This document shows, piece by piece, positions 1 through 10,984 of a DNA stretch of 64,000 nucleotides. This DNA is from Balaenoptera acutorostrata. Lineage: Eukaryota; Chordata; Mammalia; Artiodactyla; Balaenopteridae. Each line of letters opens with the position of its first letter. Position 1 is the stretch's first letter. Location: assembly GCF_949987535.1 (NCBI RefSeq), contig NC_080067.1:48420910-48484909 (forward strand). The letters are read 5' to 3'. Below the pieces are notes generated by a model. It made no database searches and had not been told where the DNA came from. It was given only the letters and a program-made list of their open reading frames with translations. A program made the translations under genes and the position numbers.

Positions 1-884
1 TTCTCAATTCTGATTTTTGGCAATGAATGAAAATGGAATGCAGTGTTAGCATTTCAAGAAGAAAAATAAATAACAAAGTTATCTTGATATTGTAGTTATT
101 CACATCTCTTTTATTCTAAAATTCTAGATTCACTATAGCAGTGGCATGACATCACTGTTAACTAATATGTTTCAGAAAATTTGAAGAACATAGAAACACA
201 AATGTTTGATATGAACCAAATAAAACTGATGAAAAGCCAAGCCATACATCAAACAATATATTAACATTAACGTTTTTCTCAGTATAATACATATATGAAG
301 AGGGAAGTGAGGAATACCCTTCAGCAGAGACAGGTATCAAAGTACTATCAATTTCACAACTGAACTGTTTAGAATCTATTTGAAAATAACAGTTTTTCAA
401 CATTTAAATTGTGCTACAGCACCAAAATAGTAAGTGCATAATTACAATTGGATTGAATAAAATATATTCTAACATAACTATAAAATATCCTTTAAAATAG
501 AGTGTTAAATTTCAAGAACTGGTGAATTATATGGTATTTCTATGTGAATATTAGCTAATTTTGACTGGTATGTAATATAAAAAGTAATCATTTCTTGTGG
601 GGAAAATCTGTTAAATAAATTTTAAAATCACATCAAAGTTTTAAGCATAATATAACAGACTGTTCAGAACAAGAATGAAGTTAAATACTTTCCATATCAA
701 CAAATGGAATATAGCAAGAGCAAAAACTTAAGAGAAAACACATTTATTAAGGAAAAGGAAAGAACAATGCAATTAATGTTGTATTAAGTTTGAACAGGAA
801 GTACAGAAAGCTAGTGGAAATAAGAGGCATTTATGTATTTTATTGCAAATGATTATCTAGCTTTCCAAAAAAGAATACCTTTGA
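1..884. other. AT-rich DNA without recognised features
   Basis: I see no open frame with recognisable homology and no repeat that I can name. Short frames on both strands are low-complexity and AT-driven. Confidence 0.5.
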
Positions 885-1300
885 AATCTTTACCACATAA
901 TGGATTTCTGTATGTAGTTCAGTCTATTTCTGGACTTTCTATTCATGTGCCAGTACTACACTAATTATAGGACCTTTTCAGTATGTTGTAGTATCTAGTA
1001 AAACTACTTACTTCCTTATGTATTGTATTTTCACTTTTAGTCTATATACCTACTAGTCTTCAATGTTTATTTCTCCTAATGAACTTTAGTGTCTATTTGA
1101 CTGGCTTCATTTTAAAAATACCACTGTTATATTTACTGGGATTGCATTAACTCTAACAAGTCTTAGTTCAAGTTATCTGACCCCAAGTTCCATTTGCTTT
1201 CTTATACATCATAATGTTTAAGAAACATAATCTCCAAATTTTATACAGATTTTAGAAATGACATTGCTTTTCATAAACAGTGGCACTCCATGCACTGTAC
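885..1300 (-). mobile_element. Ancient L1 ORF2 fragment, antisense
   Basis: Read on the minus strand this resembles the middle to late part of L1 ORF2. The plus strand carries the antisense of the familiar segment around 'ggactttctattcatgtgcc' near 930 and 'actgggattgcattaa' near 1135. It is strongly diverged with many indels and no usable frame. It is much older than the neighbouring full-length L1. The assignment rests on remembered consensus only. Confidence 0.45.
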
Positions 1301-1484
1301 AATCAAATGAAGAACGTATATTCAAGGATAATCGGGAATAGAATGACAAAAATCCATTAAAAATCCATTTAATGTCTTTATCCATTAAAGACATTCTTCT
1401 AAAAACACTAAGATAATTCAACTTATTTTGTTAGGATTCTATGAAGTCAACAAGCCAACAACAGACTAGAATACATGTTTTTGC

Positions 1485-1498
1485 AAAAGATTATTATA
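1485..1498. repeat. Left target-site duplication of the full-length L1
   Basis: AAAAGATTATTATA is repeated without mismatch at 9472-9485, after the terminal poly(A). The A-rich start fits an L1 endonuclease nick of TTTT/G type on the bottom strand. It fixes the 5' end of the element at about 1499 and its 3' end at about 9471. Confidence 0.9.
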
Positions 1499-3771
1499 GA
1501 GAGCGAAGAAGGCCGAAGACTAAGACGCGGAGATCACCTTCCTTCCCACAGATATAGTAGAAATACATCTAAACGTGGAACTGCTCCTACAGAACACCCA
1601 CCGAATGCTGGCAGAAAACGTCAGACCTCCCAAAAGGCAAGAAACTCCCCACGTACTTGGGTAGGGCAAAAGAAAAAAGAAATAACAGAGACAAAAGAAT
1701 AGGGACGGGACCTGCACCAGTGGGAGGGAGCCGTGAAGGAGGAAAGATTTCCATGCACTAGGAAGCCCCTTCGCGGGCAGAGACTGCGGGTGGCAGAGGG
1801 GGGAAGCTTCGGAGCCACGGAGGAGAGCACTGCCACAGGGGTGCGGAGGGCAAAGCAGAGAGATTCCCACACAGAGGCTCGGCGCCGAGCAGCACTCACC
1901 AGCCTGAGAGGCTTGTCTGCTCCCCCGCCGGGGCGGGCGGGGGCTGGGAGCTGAGGCTCGTGCTTCGGTGGGATCGCAGGGAGAGGACTGGGGTTGGCGG
2001 CGTGAACACAGCCTGAAGGGGTTAGCGCACCACAGCTAGCCAGGAGGGAGTCCGGGAAAAAGTCTGCAGCTGCCAAAGAGGCAAGAGACTTTTTCTTCCC
2101 TCTTTGTTTCCTGGTGCGCGAGGAGAGGGGATTCAGAGCGCCGCCTAAACGAACTCTAGAGAGGGGTGCGAGCCACGGCTATGAGCGTGGATCCCACAGC
2201 AACAGGGGCACAGAGGGAAAAACAGAGAGATTCCCGCACAGAGGCTCGGCGCCGAGCAGCACTCACCAGCCTGAGAGGCTTGTCTGCTCCCCCGCCGGGG
2301 CAGGCGGGGGCTAGGAGCTGAGGCTCGTGCTTCGGTCGGATCGCAGGGAGAGGACTGGGGTTGGCGGCGTGAACACAGCCTGAAGGGGTTGGCGCACCAC
2401 AGCTAGCCAGGAGGTAGACCGGGAAACAGTCTGCAGCTGCCGAAGAGGCAAGACACTGTTTCTTGCCTCTTTGTTTCACGGCGCGCAAGGAGAGGGGATT
2501 CAGAGCGCCGCCTAAACGAACTCTAGAGAGGGGCGCGAGCCGCGGCGATCAGCGCGGGCCCCAGAGATGGGCGTGAGACGCTAAGGCTGCTGCTGCCACC
2601 ACCAAAAAGCCTGTGTGAGAGAACAGGTCACTTGCCACACCGCCCCTCCCGGTAGCCTGTGCAGCCCGCCACTGCCAGGGTCCCATGATCCGGGGACAAC
2701 TTTCCCGGGAGAACGCACGGCGCGCCTCAGGCTGGTGCAACGTCATGCCAGCCTCTGCCGCCGCAGGCTCGCCCCGCCTCCTCTGTACCCCTCCCTCCCC
2801 CTGGCCTGAGTGAGCCAGAGCCCCCGAAGCAGCTGCTCCTTTAACCCACTCTGTCTGGGCAGGGAACAGACGCCCTCAGGAGAACTACATGCAGAGGCGG
2901 GTCCAAATCCAAAGCTGAACCCCAGGAGCTGTGCGAACAAAGAATAGAAAGGGAAATCTCTCCCAGCAGCCTCAGAAGCAGCGGATTAAAACTCCACAAA
3001 CAACTTGATGTGCCTGCATCTGTTGAATACCTGAATAGACAACGAATCATCCCAAATTCAGGAGGTGGACTTTGGGAGCACGATATATTAATTTTTCCCC
3101 TTTTCCTTTTTTTGTGAGTGTATATGTATATGCTTCTGGGTGAGATTTTGTCTGTATAGCTTTGCTTTATAATAGCTTTATTTTACTTCACTATATTATA
3201 GCCTCTTTCTTTCTTTCTTTCTATTTTTTCTCCCTTTTACTCTGAGCCATGTGGACGAAAGGCTCTTGGTGCTCCAGCCAGGCATCAGGGCCGTGCCTCT
3301 GAAGTGCGAGAGCCAACTTCAGAACACTGGTCCACAAGAGACCTCCCAGCTCCACGTAATAACAAACGGCAAAAATCTCTCAGAGATCTCCATCTCAACA
3401 TCAAGACCCAGCTTCACTCAACAAGCAGCAAGCTACAGTGCTGGACACCCTATGCCAAACAACTAGCAAGAGAGGAACACAGCCCCATCCATTAGCAGAG
3501 AGGCTGCCTAAAATCATAATAAGGCCACAGACAACCCAAAATACACCACCAGACATGGATGTGCCCACCAGACAGACAAGATCCAGCCTCATCCACCAGA
3601 ACTCAGGCATTAGTTCCCTCCACCAGGAAGCCTACACAACCCACTGAACCAACCTTAGCCACTGGGGACAGATACCAAAAACAACGGGAACTACGAACCT
3701 GCAGCCTGTGAAAAGGAGACCCCAAACACAGTAAGATAAGCAAAATGAGATGACAGAAAAACACACAGCAG
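1499..3771 (+). promoter_or_regulatory. L1 5'UTR with internal promoter region
   Basis: About 2.27 kb from the first L1 base to the ORF1 start. The first 1.3 kb is GC- and CpG-rich, unlike the AT-rich surroundings, and contains two copies of a 367-bp unit. The last kilobase is less GC-rich and includes a TTTC run near 3207-3223. L1 transcription is known to start from an internal RNA polymerase II promoter at the 5' end; the CpG-rich unit is the natural candidate. I did not recognise individual factor sites. Open frames on the minus strand here (for example 1621-2076) are GC artefacts. Confidence 0.8.
1856..2560 (+). repeat. Tandem 367-bp monomers in the L1 5'UTR (about 1.9 copies)
   Basis: Copy 1 starts at 1856 and copy 2 at 2223, both with the block CAGAGAGATTCCC. 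They then run in parallel through the GCCGAGCAGCACTC block, the CCCCGCCGGGG block, the CTGAAGGGGTT block and the CTAAACGAACTCTAGAGAGG block (2147-2166 and 2514-2533). Differences are scattered substitutions. Copy 2 departs after about 2560. A shorter related stretch may precede copy 1 (about 1814-1850). The layout resembles monomer-type L1 promoters, where copy number affects promoter strength; function here is inferred. Confidence 0.85.
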
Positions 3772-4638
3772 ATGAAGGAGCAGCGTCAAAACACACCAGA
3801 CCTAACAAATGAAGAGGAAATAGGTAGTCTACCTGAAAAAGAATTCAGAATAATGATAGTAAGGATGATCCAAAATCTTGGAAATAGAATAGACAAAATG
3901 CAAGAAACATTTAACAAGGACGTAGAAGAACTAAAGAGGAACCAAGCAACGATGAAAAACACAATAAATGAAATTAAAAATACTCTAGATGGGATCAATA
4001 GCAGAATAACTGAGGCAGAAGAACGGATAAGTGACCTGGAAGACAAAATGGTGGAAATAACTACTGCAGAGCAGGATAAAGAAAAAAGAATGAAAAGAAC
4101 TGAGGACAGTCACAGAGACCTCTGGGACAACATTAAACACACCAACATTCGAATTATAGGGGTCCCAGAAGAAGAAGAGAAAAAGAAAGGGACTGAGAAA
4201 ATATTTAAAGACATTATAGTTGAAAACTTCCCTAATATGGGAAAGGAAATAGTTAATCAAGTCCTGGAAGCACAGAGATTCCCATACAAGATAAACCCAA
4301 GGAGAAACACTCCAAGACACATATTAATCAAACTGTCAAAATTTAAATATAAAGAAAACATATTAAAAGCAGCAAGGGAAAAACAACAAATAACACACAA
4401 GGGAAACCCCATAAGGTTAACATCTGATCTTTCAGCAGAAACTCTGCAAGCCAGAAGGGAGTGGCAGGATATACTTAAAGTGATGAAGGAGAAAAACCTA
4501 CAACCAAGATTACTCTACCCAGCAAGGATCTCATTCAGATTTGATGGAGAAATTAAAACCTTTACAGACAAGCAAAAGCTGAGAGAGTTCAGCACCACCA
4601 AACCAGCTTTACAACAAATGCTAAAGGAACTTCTCTAG
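3772..4638 (+). CDS. L1 ORF1p, RNA-binding chaperone (288 aa)
   Basis: ORF1p trimerises, coats L1 RNA in the ribonucleoprotein particle and acts as a nucleic-acid chaperone. Residues 1-35 are a polar N-terminus. About 35-112 are heptad-rich and charged, as expected for the trimer coiled coil. The RRM-like core starts near residue 123 ([11 protein letters not shown] at 125-135). The C-terminal domain holds TPRHI (180-184), [19 protein letters not shown] (213-231) and YPARISF (249-255). The length suits cetartiodactyl ORF1, which has a shorter N-terminus than the human protein. An upstream ATG at about 3751 opens a short frame of about 20 codons, so 3772 is the likely start. The stop is TAG and ORF2 starts 58 bp later. 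No frameshift is seen. Confidence 0.93.
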   Translation: MKEQRQNTPDLTNEEEIGSLPEKEFRIMIVRMIQNLGNRIDKMQETFNKDVEELKRNQATMKNTINEIKNTLDGINSRITEAEERISDLEDKMVEITTAEQDKEKRMKRTEDSHRDLWDNIKHTNIRIIGVPEEEEKKKGTEKIFKDIIVENFPNMGKEIVNQVLEAQRFPYKINPRRNTPRHILIKLSKFKYKENILKAAREKQQITHKGNPIRLTSDLSAETLQARREWQDILKVMKEKNLQPRLLYPARISFRFDGEIKTFTDKQKLREFSTTKPALQQMLKELL

Positions 4639-4696
4639 GCAAGAAACACAAGAGAAGGAAAACACCTACAATAACAAACCCAAAACATTTAAGAAA

Positions 4697-7600
4697 ATGG
4701 GAATAGGAACATACATATCGATAAGTACCTTGAATGTAAATGGATTAAATGCTCCCACCAAAAGACACAGGCTGGCTGAATGGATACAAAAACAAGACCC
4801 ATATATATGCTGTCTACAAGAGACCCACTTCAGACCTAGAGACACATACAGACTGAAAGTGAGGGGATGGAAAAAGATATTCCATGCAAATGGAAATCAA
4901 AAGAAAGCTGGAGTAGCAATTCTCATATCAGACAAAATAGACTTTAAAATAAAGACTATTACAAGAGACAAAGAAGGACACTATATAATGATCAAGGGAT
5001 CGATCCAAGAGGAAGGTATAACAATTGTAAATATTTATGCACCCAACATAGGAGCACCTCAATACATAAGGCAAATACTAACAGCCATAAAAGGGGAAAT
5101 CGACGGCAACACAATCATAGTAGGGGACTTTAACACCCCAATTTCACCAATGGACAGATCATCCAAAATGAAAATAAATAAGGAAACACAAGCTTTAAAT
5201 GATACATTAAAGAAGATGGACTTAATTGATATTTATAGGACATTCCACCCAAAAACAACAGAATACACGTTTTTCTCAAGTGCTCATGGAACATTCTCCA
5301 GGATAGATCATATCTTGGGTCACAAATCAAGCCTTGGTAAATTTAAGAAAATTGAAATCGTATCAAGTATCTTTTCCGACCACAACGCTATGAGACTAGA
5401 TATCAATTACAGGAAAAGATCTGTAAAAAATACAAACACATGGAGGCTACACAATACACTACTTAATAACGAAGTGATAACTGAAGAAATCAAAAGGGAA
5501 ATCAAAAAATACCTAGAAACAAATGACAATGGAGATACGATGACCCAAAACCTATGGGACACAGCAAAAGCAGTGCTAAGAGGGAAGTTTATAGCAATAC
5601 AAGCCTACATCAAGAAACAGGAAACATCTCGAATAAACAACCTAACCTTGCACCTAAAGCAATTAGAGAAAGAAGAACAAAATAACCCCAAAGCTAGCAG
5701 AAGGAAAGAAATTATAAAGATCAGGTCAGAAATAAATGAAAAAGAAATGAAGGAAACAATAGCAAAAATCAATGAAACTAAAAGCTGGTTCTTTGAGAAG
5801 ATAAACAAACTTGATAAACCATTAGCCAGACTCATCAAGAGAAAAAGGGAGAAGACTCAAATCAATAGAATTAGAAATGAAAAAGGAGAAGTAACCACTG
5901 ACACTGCAGAAATACAAATGATCATGAGAGATTACTACAAGCAACTCTATGCCAATAAAATGGACAACCTGGAAGAAATGGACAGATTCTTAGAAATGCA
6001 CAAACTTCCAAGACTGATACAGGAAGAAATAGAAAATATGAACAGACCAATCACAAGCACTGAAATTGAAACTGTGATTAAAAACCTTCCAACAAACAAA
6101 AGCCCAGGACCAGATGGCTTCACAGGCGAATTCTATCAAACATTTAGAGAAGAGCTAACACCTATCCTTCTCAAACTCTTCCAAAATATTGCAGAGGGAG
6201 GAACACTCCCAAACTCATTCTACGAGGCCACCATCACCCTGATACCAAAACCAGACAAAGATGTCACAAAGAAAGAAAACTACAGGCCAATATCACTGAT
6301 GAACATAGATGCAAAAATCCTCAACAAAATACTAGCAAACAGAATCCAACAGCACATTAAAAGGATCATACACCATGATCAAGTGGGGTTTACCCCAGGA
6401 ATGCAAGGATTCTTCAATATACGCAAATCAATCAATGTGATACACCATATTAACAAATTGAAGGAGAAAAACCATATGATCATCTCAATAGATGCAGAGA
6501 AAGCTTTCGACAAAATTCAACACCCATTTATGATAAAAGCCCTGCAGAAAGTAGGCATAGAGGGAACTTTCCTCAACATAATAAAGGCCATATATGACAA
6601 ACCCACAGCCAACATTGTCCTCAATGGTGAAAAACTGAAACCATTTCCACTAACATCAGGAACAAGACAAGGTTGCCCACTCTCACCACTATTATTCAAC
6701 ATAGTTTTGGAAGTGTTAGCCACAGCAATCAGAGAAGAAAAAGAAATAAAAGGAATCCAAATCGGAAAAGAAGAAGTAAAGCTGTCACTGTTTGCAGATG
6801 ACATGATACTATACATAGAGAATCCTAAAGATGCTACCAGAAAATTCCTAGAGCTAATCAATGAATTTGGTAAAGTAGCAGGATACAATATTAATGCACA
6901 GAAATCTCTTGCATTTCTATACACTAATGACAAAAAATCTGAAAGTGAAATTAAGAAAACACTCCCATTTACCATTGCAACAAAAAGAATAAAATATCTA
7001 GGAATAAATCTACCTAAGGAGACAAAATGCCTGTATGCAGAAAATTATAAGACACTGATGAAAGAAATTAAAGATGATACAAATAGATGGAGAGATATAC
7101 CATGTTCCTGGATTGGAAGAATCAACATTGTGAAAATGACTCTACTACCCAAAGCAATCTACAGATTCAATGCAATCCCTATCAAACTACCACTGGCATT
7201 TTTCACAGAACTAGAACAAAAAAGTTCACAATTTGTATGGAAACACAAAAGACCCCGAATAGCCAAAGCAACCTTGAGAACGAAAAGTGGAGCTGGGGGA
7301 ATCAGGCTCCTTGAATTCAGACTATATTACAAAGCTACAGTAATCAAGACAGTTTGGTACTGGCACAAAAACAGAAATATAGATCAATGGAACAGGATAG
7401 AAAGCCTGGAGATAAACCCATGCACATATGGTCACCTTATCTTTGATAAAGGAGGCAAGCATATACAGTGGAGAAAAGCCAGCCTCTTCAATAAGTGGTG
7501 CCGGGAAAATTGGACAGGAACATGTAAAAGTATGAAGTTAGAACACTCCCTGACACCATGCACAAAAATAAACTCAAAATGGATTAAAGACCTAAGTGTA

Positions 7601-8515
7601 AGGCCAGACACTATCAAACTCTTAGAGGGAAACATAGGCAGAACACTCTATGACATACATCACAGCAAGATTCTTTTTGACCCAGCTCCCAGAGAAATGG
7701 AAATAAGAACACAAATAAACAAATGGGACCTAATGAAACTTAAAAGCTTTTGCACAGCAAAGGAAACCATAAACAAGACCAAAAGACAACCCTCAGAATG
7801 GGAGAAAATATTTCCAAATGAAGCAACTGACAAAGGATTAATCTCCAAGATTTACAAGCAGCTCATGCAGCTCAATAACAAAAAAACGAACAACCCAATC
7901 CAAAAATGGGCAGAAGACCTAAATAGACATTTCTCCAAAGAAGATATACAGATGGCCAACAGACACATGAAAGAATGCTCAACATCATTAATCATTAGAG
8001 AAATGCAAATCAAAACTACAATGAGATATCATCTCACACCAGTCAGAATGGCCATCATCAAAAAATCTAGAAACAACAAATGCTGGAGAGGGTGTGGAGG
8101 AAAGGGAACACTCTTGCACTGTTGGTGGGAATGTAAATTGATACAGCCACTATGGAGAACAGTATGGAGGTTCCTTAAAAAACTACAAATAGAACTACCA
8201 TACGACCCAGCAATCCCACTACTGGGCATATACCCTGAGAAAACCATAGTTCAAAAAGAGTCATGTACCAAAATGTTCATTGCAGCTCTATTTACAATAG
8301 CCAGGACATGGAAGCAACCTAAATGTCCATCATCGGATGAATGGATAAAGAAGATGTGGCACATATATACAATGGAATATTACTCAGCCATAAGAAGAAA
8401 CGAAATGGAGTTATTCGTAGTGAGGTGGATGGAGTTAGAGTCTGTCATACAGAGTGAAGTAAGTCAGAAAGAGAAAAACAAATACAGTATGCTAACACAT
8501 ATATACGGAGTCTAA
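4697..8515 (+). CDS. L1 ORF2p, endonuclease and reverse transcriptase (1272 aa)
   Basis: ORF2p nicks the target DNA and reverse-transcribes L1 RNA from the nick. The N-terminal APE-type endonuclease (about 1-239) keeps the expected residues: N13, E42 in QETH, D144 in VGDFN, D204 in RIDHI and H229 in SDH. The reverse transcriptase domain includes SPGPDGF, the [14 protein letters not shown] block and the catalytic FADD at 699-702. The C-terminal cysteine motif is complete: C1129, C1133, H1141, C1146. The length matches the usual 1275 or so residues. No stop or frameshift interrupts it. Translation in L1 follows ORF1 by inefficient reinitiation; the spacer here is 58 bp. Activity cannot be proven from sequence. 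Confidence 0.95.
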   Translation: MGIGTYISISTLNVNGLNAPTKRHRLAEWIQKQDPYICCLQETHFRPRDTYRLKVRGWKKIFHANGNQKKAGVAILISDKIDFKIKTITRDKEGHYIMIKGSIQEEGITIVNIYAPNIGAPQYIRQILTAIKGEIDGNTIIVGDFNTPISPMDRSSKMKINKETQALNDTLKKMDLIDIYRTFHPKTTEYTFFSSAHGTFSRIDHILGHKSSLGKFKKIEIVSSIFSDHNAMRLDINYRKRSVKNTNTWRLHNTLLNNEVITEEIKREIKKYLETNDNGDTMTQNLWDTAKAVLRGKFIAIQAYIKKQETSRINNLTLHLKQLEKEEQNNPKASRRKEIIKIRSEINEKEMKETIAKINETKSWFFEKINKLDKPLARLIKRKREKTQINRIRNEKGEVTTDTAEIQMIMRDYYKQLYANKMDNLEEMDRFLEMHKLPRLIQEEIENMNRPITSTEIETVIKNLPTNKSPGPDGFTGEFYQTFREELTPILLKLFQNIAEGGTLPNSFYEATITLIPKPDKDVTKKENYRPISLMNIDAKILNKILANRIQQHIKRIIHHDQVGFTPGMQGFFNIRKSINVIHHINKLKEKNHMIISIDAEKAFDKIQHPFMIKALQKVGIEGTFLNIIKAIYDKPTANIVLNGEKLKPFPLTSGTRQGCPLSPLLFNIVLEVLATAIREEKEIKGIQIGKEEVKLSLFADDMILYIENPKDATRKFLELINEFGKVAGYNINAQKSLAFLYTNDKKSESEIKKTLPFTIATKRIKYLGINLPKETKCLYAENYKTLMKEIKDDTNRWRDIPCSWIGRINIVKMTLLPKAIYRFNAIPIKLPLAFFTELEQKSSQFVWKHKRPRIAKATLRTKSGAGGIRLLEFRLYYKATVIKTVWYWHKNRNIDQWNRIESLEINPCTYGHLIFDKGGKHIQWRKASLFNKWCRENWTGTCKSMKLEHSLTPCTKINSKWIKDLSVRPDTIKLLEGNIGRTLYDIHHSKILFDPAPREMEIRTQINKWDLMKLKSFCTAKETINKTKRQPSEWEKIFPNEATDKGLISKIYKQLMQLNNKKTNNPIQKWAEDLNRHFSKEDIQMANRHMKECSTSLIIREMQIKTTMRYHLTPVRMAIIKKSRNNKCWRGCGGKGTLLHCWWECKLIQPLWRTVWRFLKKLQIELPYDPAIPLLGIYPEKTIVQKESCTKMFIAALFTIARTWKQPKCPSSDEWIKKMWHIYTMEYYSAIRRNEMELFVVRWMELESVIQSEVSQKEKNKYSMLTHIYGV

Positions 8516-8898
8516 GGGAAAAAAAAAAAAAAAGGCCATGAAGAACCTAGTGGCAAGACGGGAATAAAGACACAGACCTACTAGAGAATGGACTTGAGGA
8601 TATGGGGAGGGGGTGGGGTGAGATGTGACAGGGTGAGAGAGTGTCATGGACATATATACACTACCAAATGTAAAATAGATAGCTAGTGGGAAGCAGCTGC
8701 ATAGCACGGGGAGATCAGCTCGGTGCTTTGTGACCACCTAGAGGGGTGGGATGGGGAGGGTGGGAGGGAGGGAGATGCAAGAGGGAAGAGATATGGGAAC
8801 ATATTGTACATGTATAACTAATTCACTTTGTTATAAAGCAGAAGCTAACACACCATTGTAAGGCAATTATACTTCAATAAAGATGTTTAAAAAAAAAA
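8516..8898 (+). other. L1 3'UTR with G-runs and poly(A) signal
   Basis: An A16 run (8519-8534) follows the ORF2 stop. Two G-rich tracts at 8604-8618 and 8743-8773 contain at least four runs of three or more G, and the second could form a G-quadruplex in RNA. Candidate AATAAA signals lie at about 8562 and near 8876, the latter just ahead of an A10 tract (8889-8898). The 3' terminal block (TTATACTTCAATAAAG) is the usual L1 end. The short A10 tract followed by non-L1-contiguous sequence suggests the signal was bypassed. Confidence 0.85.
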
Positions 8899-8903
8899 GA
8901 TGT

Positions 8904-8975
<72 letters not shown>

Positions 8976-9471
8976 GCCATAAAAATTAAGGAAATCCTGC
9001 CATTTGCAACAACATGGATGGACCTTAGGGCATTATGCTAAGTTAAATAAGTCAGAGAAAGACAAATACCATGTGATCTCACTTATATGTGGAATCTGAA
9101 AACAAACAAAACTCACAGAAAAAGGGATCAGATTTGTGGTTACCAGAGGCAGAGGGTGGGGAGAGGAGAAATAGGAGAAAGGCAGTCAAAAGGTACAAAT
9201 GTCCAGCCTGATGACTATAGTTAACACTGTTGTATGATATATATGAAAATTGTTACCAGAGTAAATCTTGAGTTCTCATCACAAGGAAAAGTGTTTTTTC
9301 TTTTCTTTTTTGCTTTTGCTTTTTATTGTATCTATATGAGATAATGGATGCTAACTAAACTTACAGTGATAATCATTTCACAATACATGTAAGTCAAAAC
9401 ATTATGCTGTATGCCTTAAACTTATACCGTGATGTATGTTGATTATATCTCAATAAAACTGGGGGGGAAAA
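8899..9471 (+). mobile_element. Transduced 3' sequence, mostly an older L1 3' end
   Basis: The segment starts GATGTGAG and a long AT run, then carries the last part of an older L1 ORF2 and its 3'UTR. It is related to 16917-17185 (shared block GGATGGACCTT and the CACTTATATGTGGAATCT block). AATAAA (9452-9457) precedes a G7 run and an A8 tract (9468-9475, partly shared with the TSD). The right TSD then follows. The order L1, weak A-tract, extra sequence, second A-tract, TSD is the signature of 3' transduction. The alternative is an older resident L1 beside the new insertion, but then the perfect TSD should flank only one of them. Confidence 0.75.
8907..8969. repeat. (AT)n microsatellite, about 31 units
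   Basis: An uninterrupted AT run lies within the transduced segment, at the point where older L1 copies carry a TA/CA-rich stretch before the end of ORF2. The lack of interruptions suggests recent expansion. Confidence 0.9.
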
Positions 9472-9485
9472 AAAAGATTATTATA
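9472..9485. repeat. Right target-site duplication of the full-length L1
   Basis: This is an identical 14-bp copy of 1485-1498, directly after the second poly(A). It marks the right limit of the whole insertion, transduced part included. Confidence 0.9.
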
Positions 9486-9525
9486 TGCTCTTTAAAATCT
9501 GGAGGTCATTTCCTAAATAGTATTT

Positions 9526-9731
9526 TTTATTGAAGTATAGTGGATTTACAATGTTGTGCCAGTCTCTGCTGTACAGCAAAGTGACTCAGTTATACATTCT
9601 TTTTTAATATTCTTTTCCATTATGGTTTATCCCAGGAGGTTGGATATAGTTCCCTGTGTTATACAGTAGGACCTTGTTGTTTATACATTCTAAATGTAAT
9701 AGTTTGCATCTACCAATCCCAAACTCCCAGG
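9526..9731 (-). mobile_element. 5'-truncated antisense L1 3' end with TSD
   Basis: The plus strand begins with T-rich sequence and TTATTGAAGTATAG, the antisense of the L1 3' terminus. It continues through the usual 3'UTR blocks (GCTGTACAGCAAAGTGA, CCCTGTGTTATACAGTAGG). It is flanked by the 16-bp repeat TTCCTAAATAGTATTT at 9510-9525 and 9732-9747. Only about 200 bp of 3'UTR were copied, a common length for aborted L1 reverse transcription. It is related to the segment at 52.7 kb. Confidence 0.85.
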
Positions 9732-9747
9732 TTCCTAAATAGTATTT

Positions 9748-10984
9748 AATATTGTAAATAAGTATTTTCTTAAGGTATACTCCTATTTGCCACATTATAA
9801 TATTCCTTCAAATCATCACTTCCAAATGCTAATTTTTTAGCTATAGATATTTTGACTAAAATAATATGACCGGAATATTATGATATATATTTCCTATCCT
9901 TAAGAATTGTTTATATCTGAAGACATTTATCCACTTGATAGTGACTGTTCTAAATCAGGAAACAAATGTGAATTGACACTGAAGAATTTTTTCTAATATT
10001 ACTTAAAATTGGCAAACAAAATTGCTTTAAATATTAATGAAGAAGTCATTACCTTTAAGGAAGTACTCTATTTGTGAGAGTTTAGAATAGGATTCATTTA
10101 AAGTAAAATAGCAATTGTAAGTAACACCACCAAAATTATTTCAACTAAGCAACACGACACATAATGAATTAGTCTTTTGGCCCTAACTTTCAATAATATG
10201 TTCATATTTGATTCCATCACCCAAACATACAGTGCCAATATAAATTTCCTTCTTCACTTGAAATGGAGTCTAAGATACTCCAATTATTATTTTGAGACTC
10301 AGAAGACTGTTCTTACAATTTAATTTGCAAATCCCATATTTTATAATTCAAGTTGAGAACTCACTTTCTATATGAAAAATATAACTGAAAATACAGTTAA
10401 ATTCTTCATTTTCTACAGTGAGTCACTTTAAAAAGGTCATTTTTCATCTGATTCGCATTAATGGTTGATAGCACCTGTTAATGAAATAAAGCAAAAAAAT
10501 CTGATGAAATTACGTAGTTTCAGATTTTTTGCTTTATTTCAGTAATATACACACATGCCATTCACACACATATATAAAATATAATTATGCTTAATAGATT
10601 TTTATAAAATGTCACTTACCAAACTAATTTTTGTCAGTTAAATTAGCTTGAACCTTTAGTTATCATTTATTGAAAGAATTGAGGGAACTATTGCAATTTA
10701 TTTTAGTAAAAAGTATTCATTCTTGAAAAATGAGATCTATGAAATTTAATTTTCTTAGCAAGGGACACAATCTAAGATTAAGGAAACAAAAGCTATCATT
10801 TTCTAATGGCAGAGGAAATGACTATTGCAAAACCAAGTTTGTAACTTACATTCAAAATAACTGCAAATGCTTGTTTTTATGTCTGACTTTCAGACACATT
10901 TTCTACTGGCTGAGTATACTGAATTAGAATTGCACTGATCAGTTATCTCCCTTCTTCAATATAAATTGAATAAAAGGGTTTTTT
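9748..10984. other. AT-rich DNA with one long hairpin
   Basis: I recognise no gene or named repeat. The only distinct structure is the inverted repeat at 10482-10541. Confidence 0.5.
10482..10541. repeat. Near-perfect inverted repeat, 22-bp stem and 15-nt loop
   Basis: The left arm (10482-10504) is TGAAATAAAGC, seven A, then TCTGA. The right arm (10520-10541) is its reverse complement with one A/T fewer in the run. The loop is 10505-10519 and contains the palindrome TACGTA. It could be a small foldback element or a hairpin RNA precursor; nothing shows that it is transcribed. Confidence 0.75.

Larger units (their letters stand above)
1499..8898 (+). mobile_element. Full-length LINE-1 with intact ORF1 and ORF2
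   Basis: Non-LTR retrotransposon of about 7.4 kb. It has a GC-rich 5'UTR (1499-3771) with an internal tandem duplication, ORF1 (3772-4638), a 58-bp spacer, ORF2 (4697-8515), and a 3'UTR with G-runs, AATAAA and an A10 tract (8889-8898). L1 moves by target-primed reverse transcription: ORF2p nicks DNA and copies its own RNA bound to ORF1p. Both ORFs are uninterrupted, the catalytic residues are present and the enclosing TSD is perfect. All three point to a recent insertion that may be retrotransposition-competent. An extra 3' segment follows and lies inside the same TSD. Confidence 0.95.

Noticed and set aside
1621..2488. Long minus-strand open frames (151 and 110 codons) in the L1 5'UTR
   Set aside because: They follow the duplicated GC-rich monomer and encode nearly the same sequence twice because of that duplication. 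No known antisense ORF in this position for this L1 type.
8907..8969. Regular repeats that might suggest an array
   Set aside because: It is a plain AT microsatellite with no spacers; a CRISPR array is not expected in a mammalian genome.
1485..9485. Alternative reading: young L1 inserted beside an older resident L1 fragment
   Set aside because: The young L1 would need its own TSD at its A10 tract. The bases there (AAAAGATGTGAGA) match the left flank for only seven positions, while the distal copy matches all 14.
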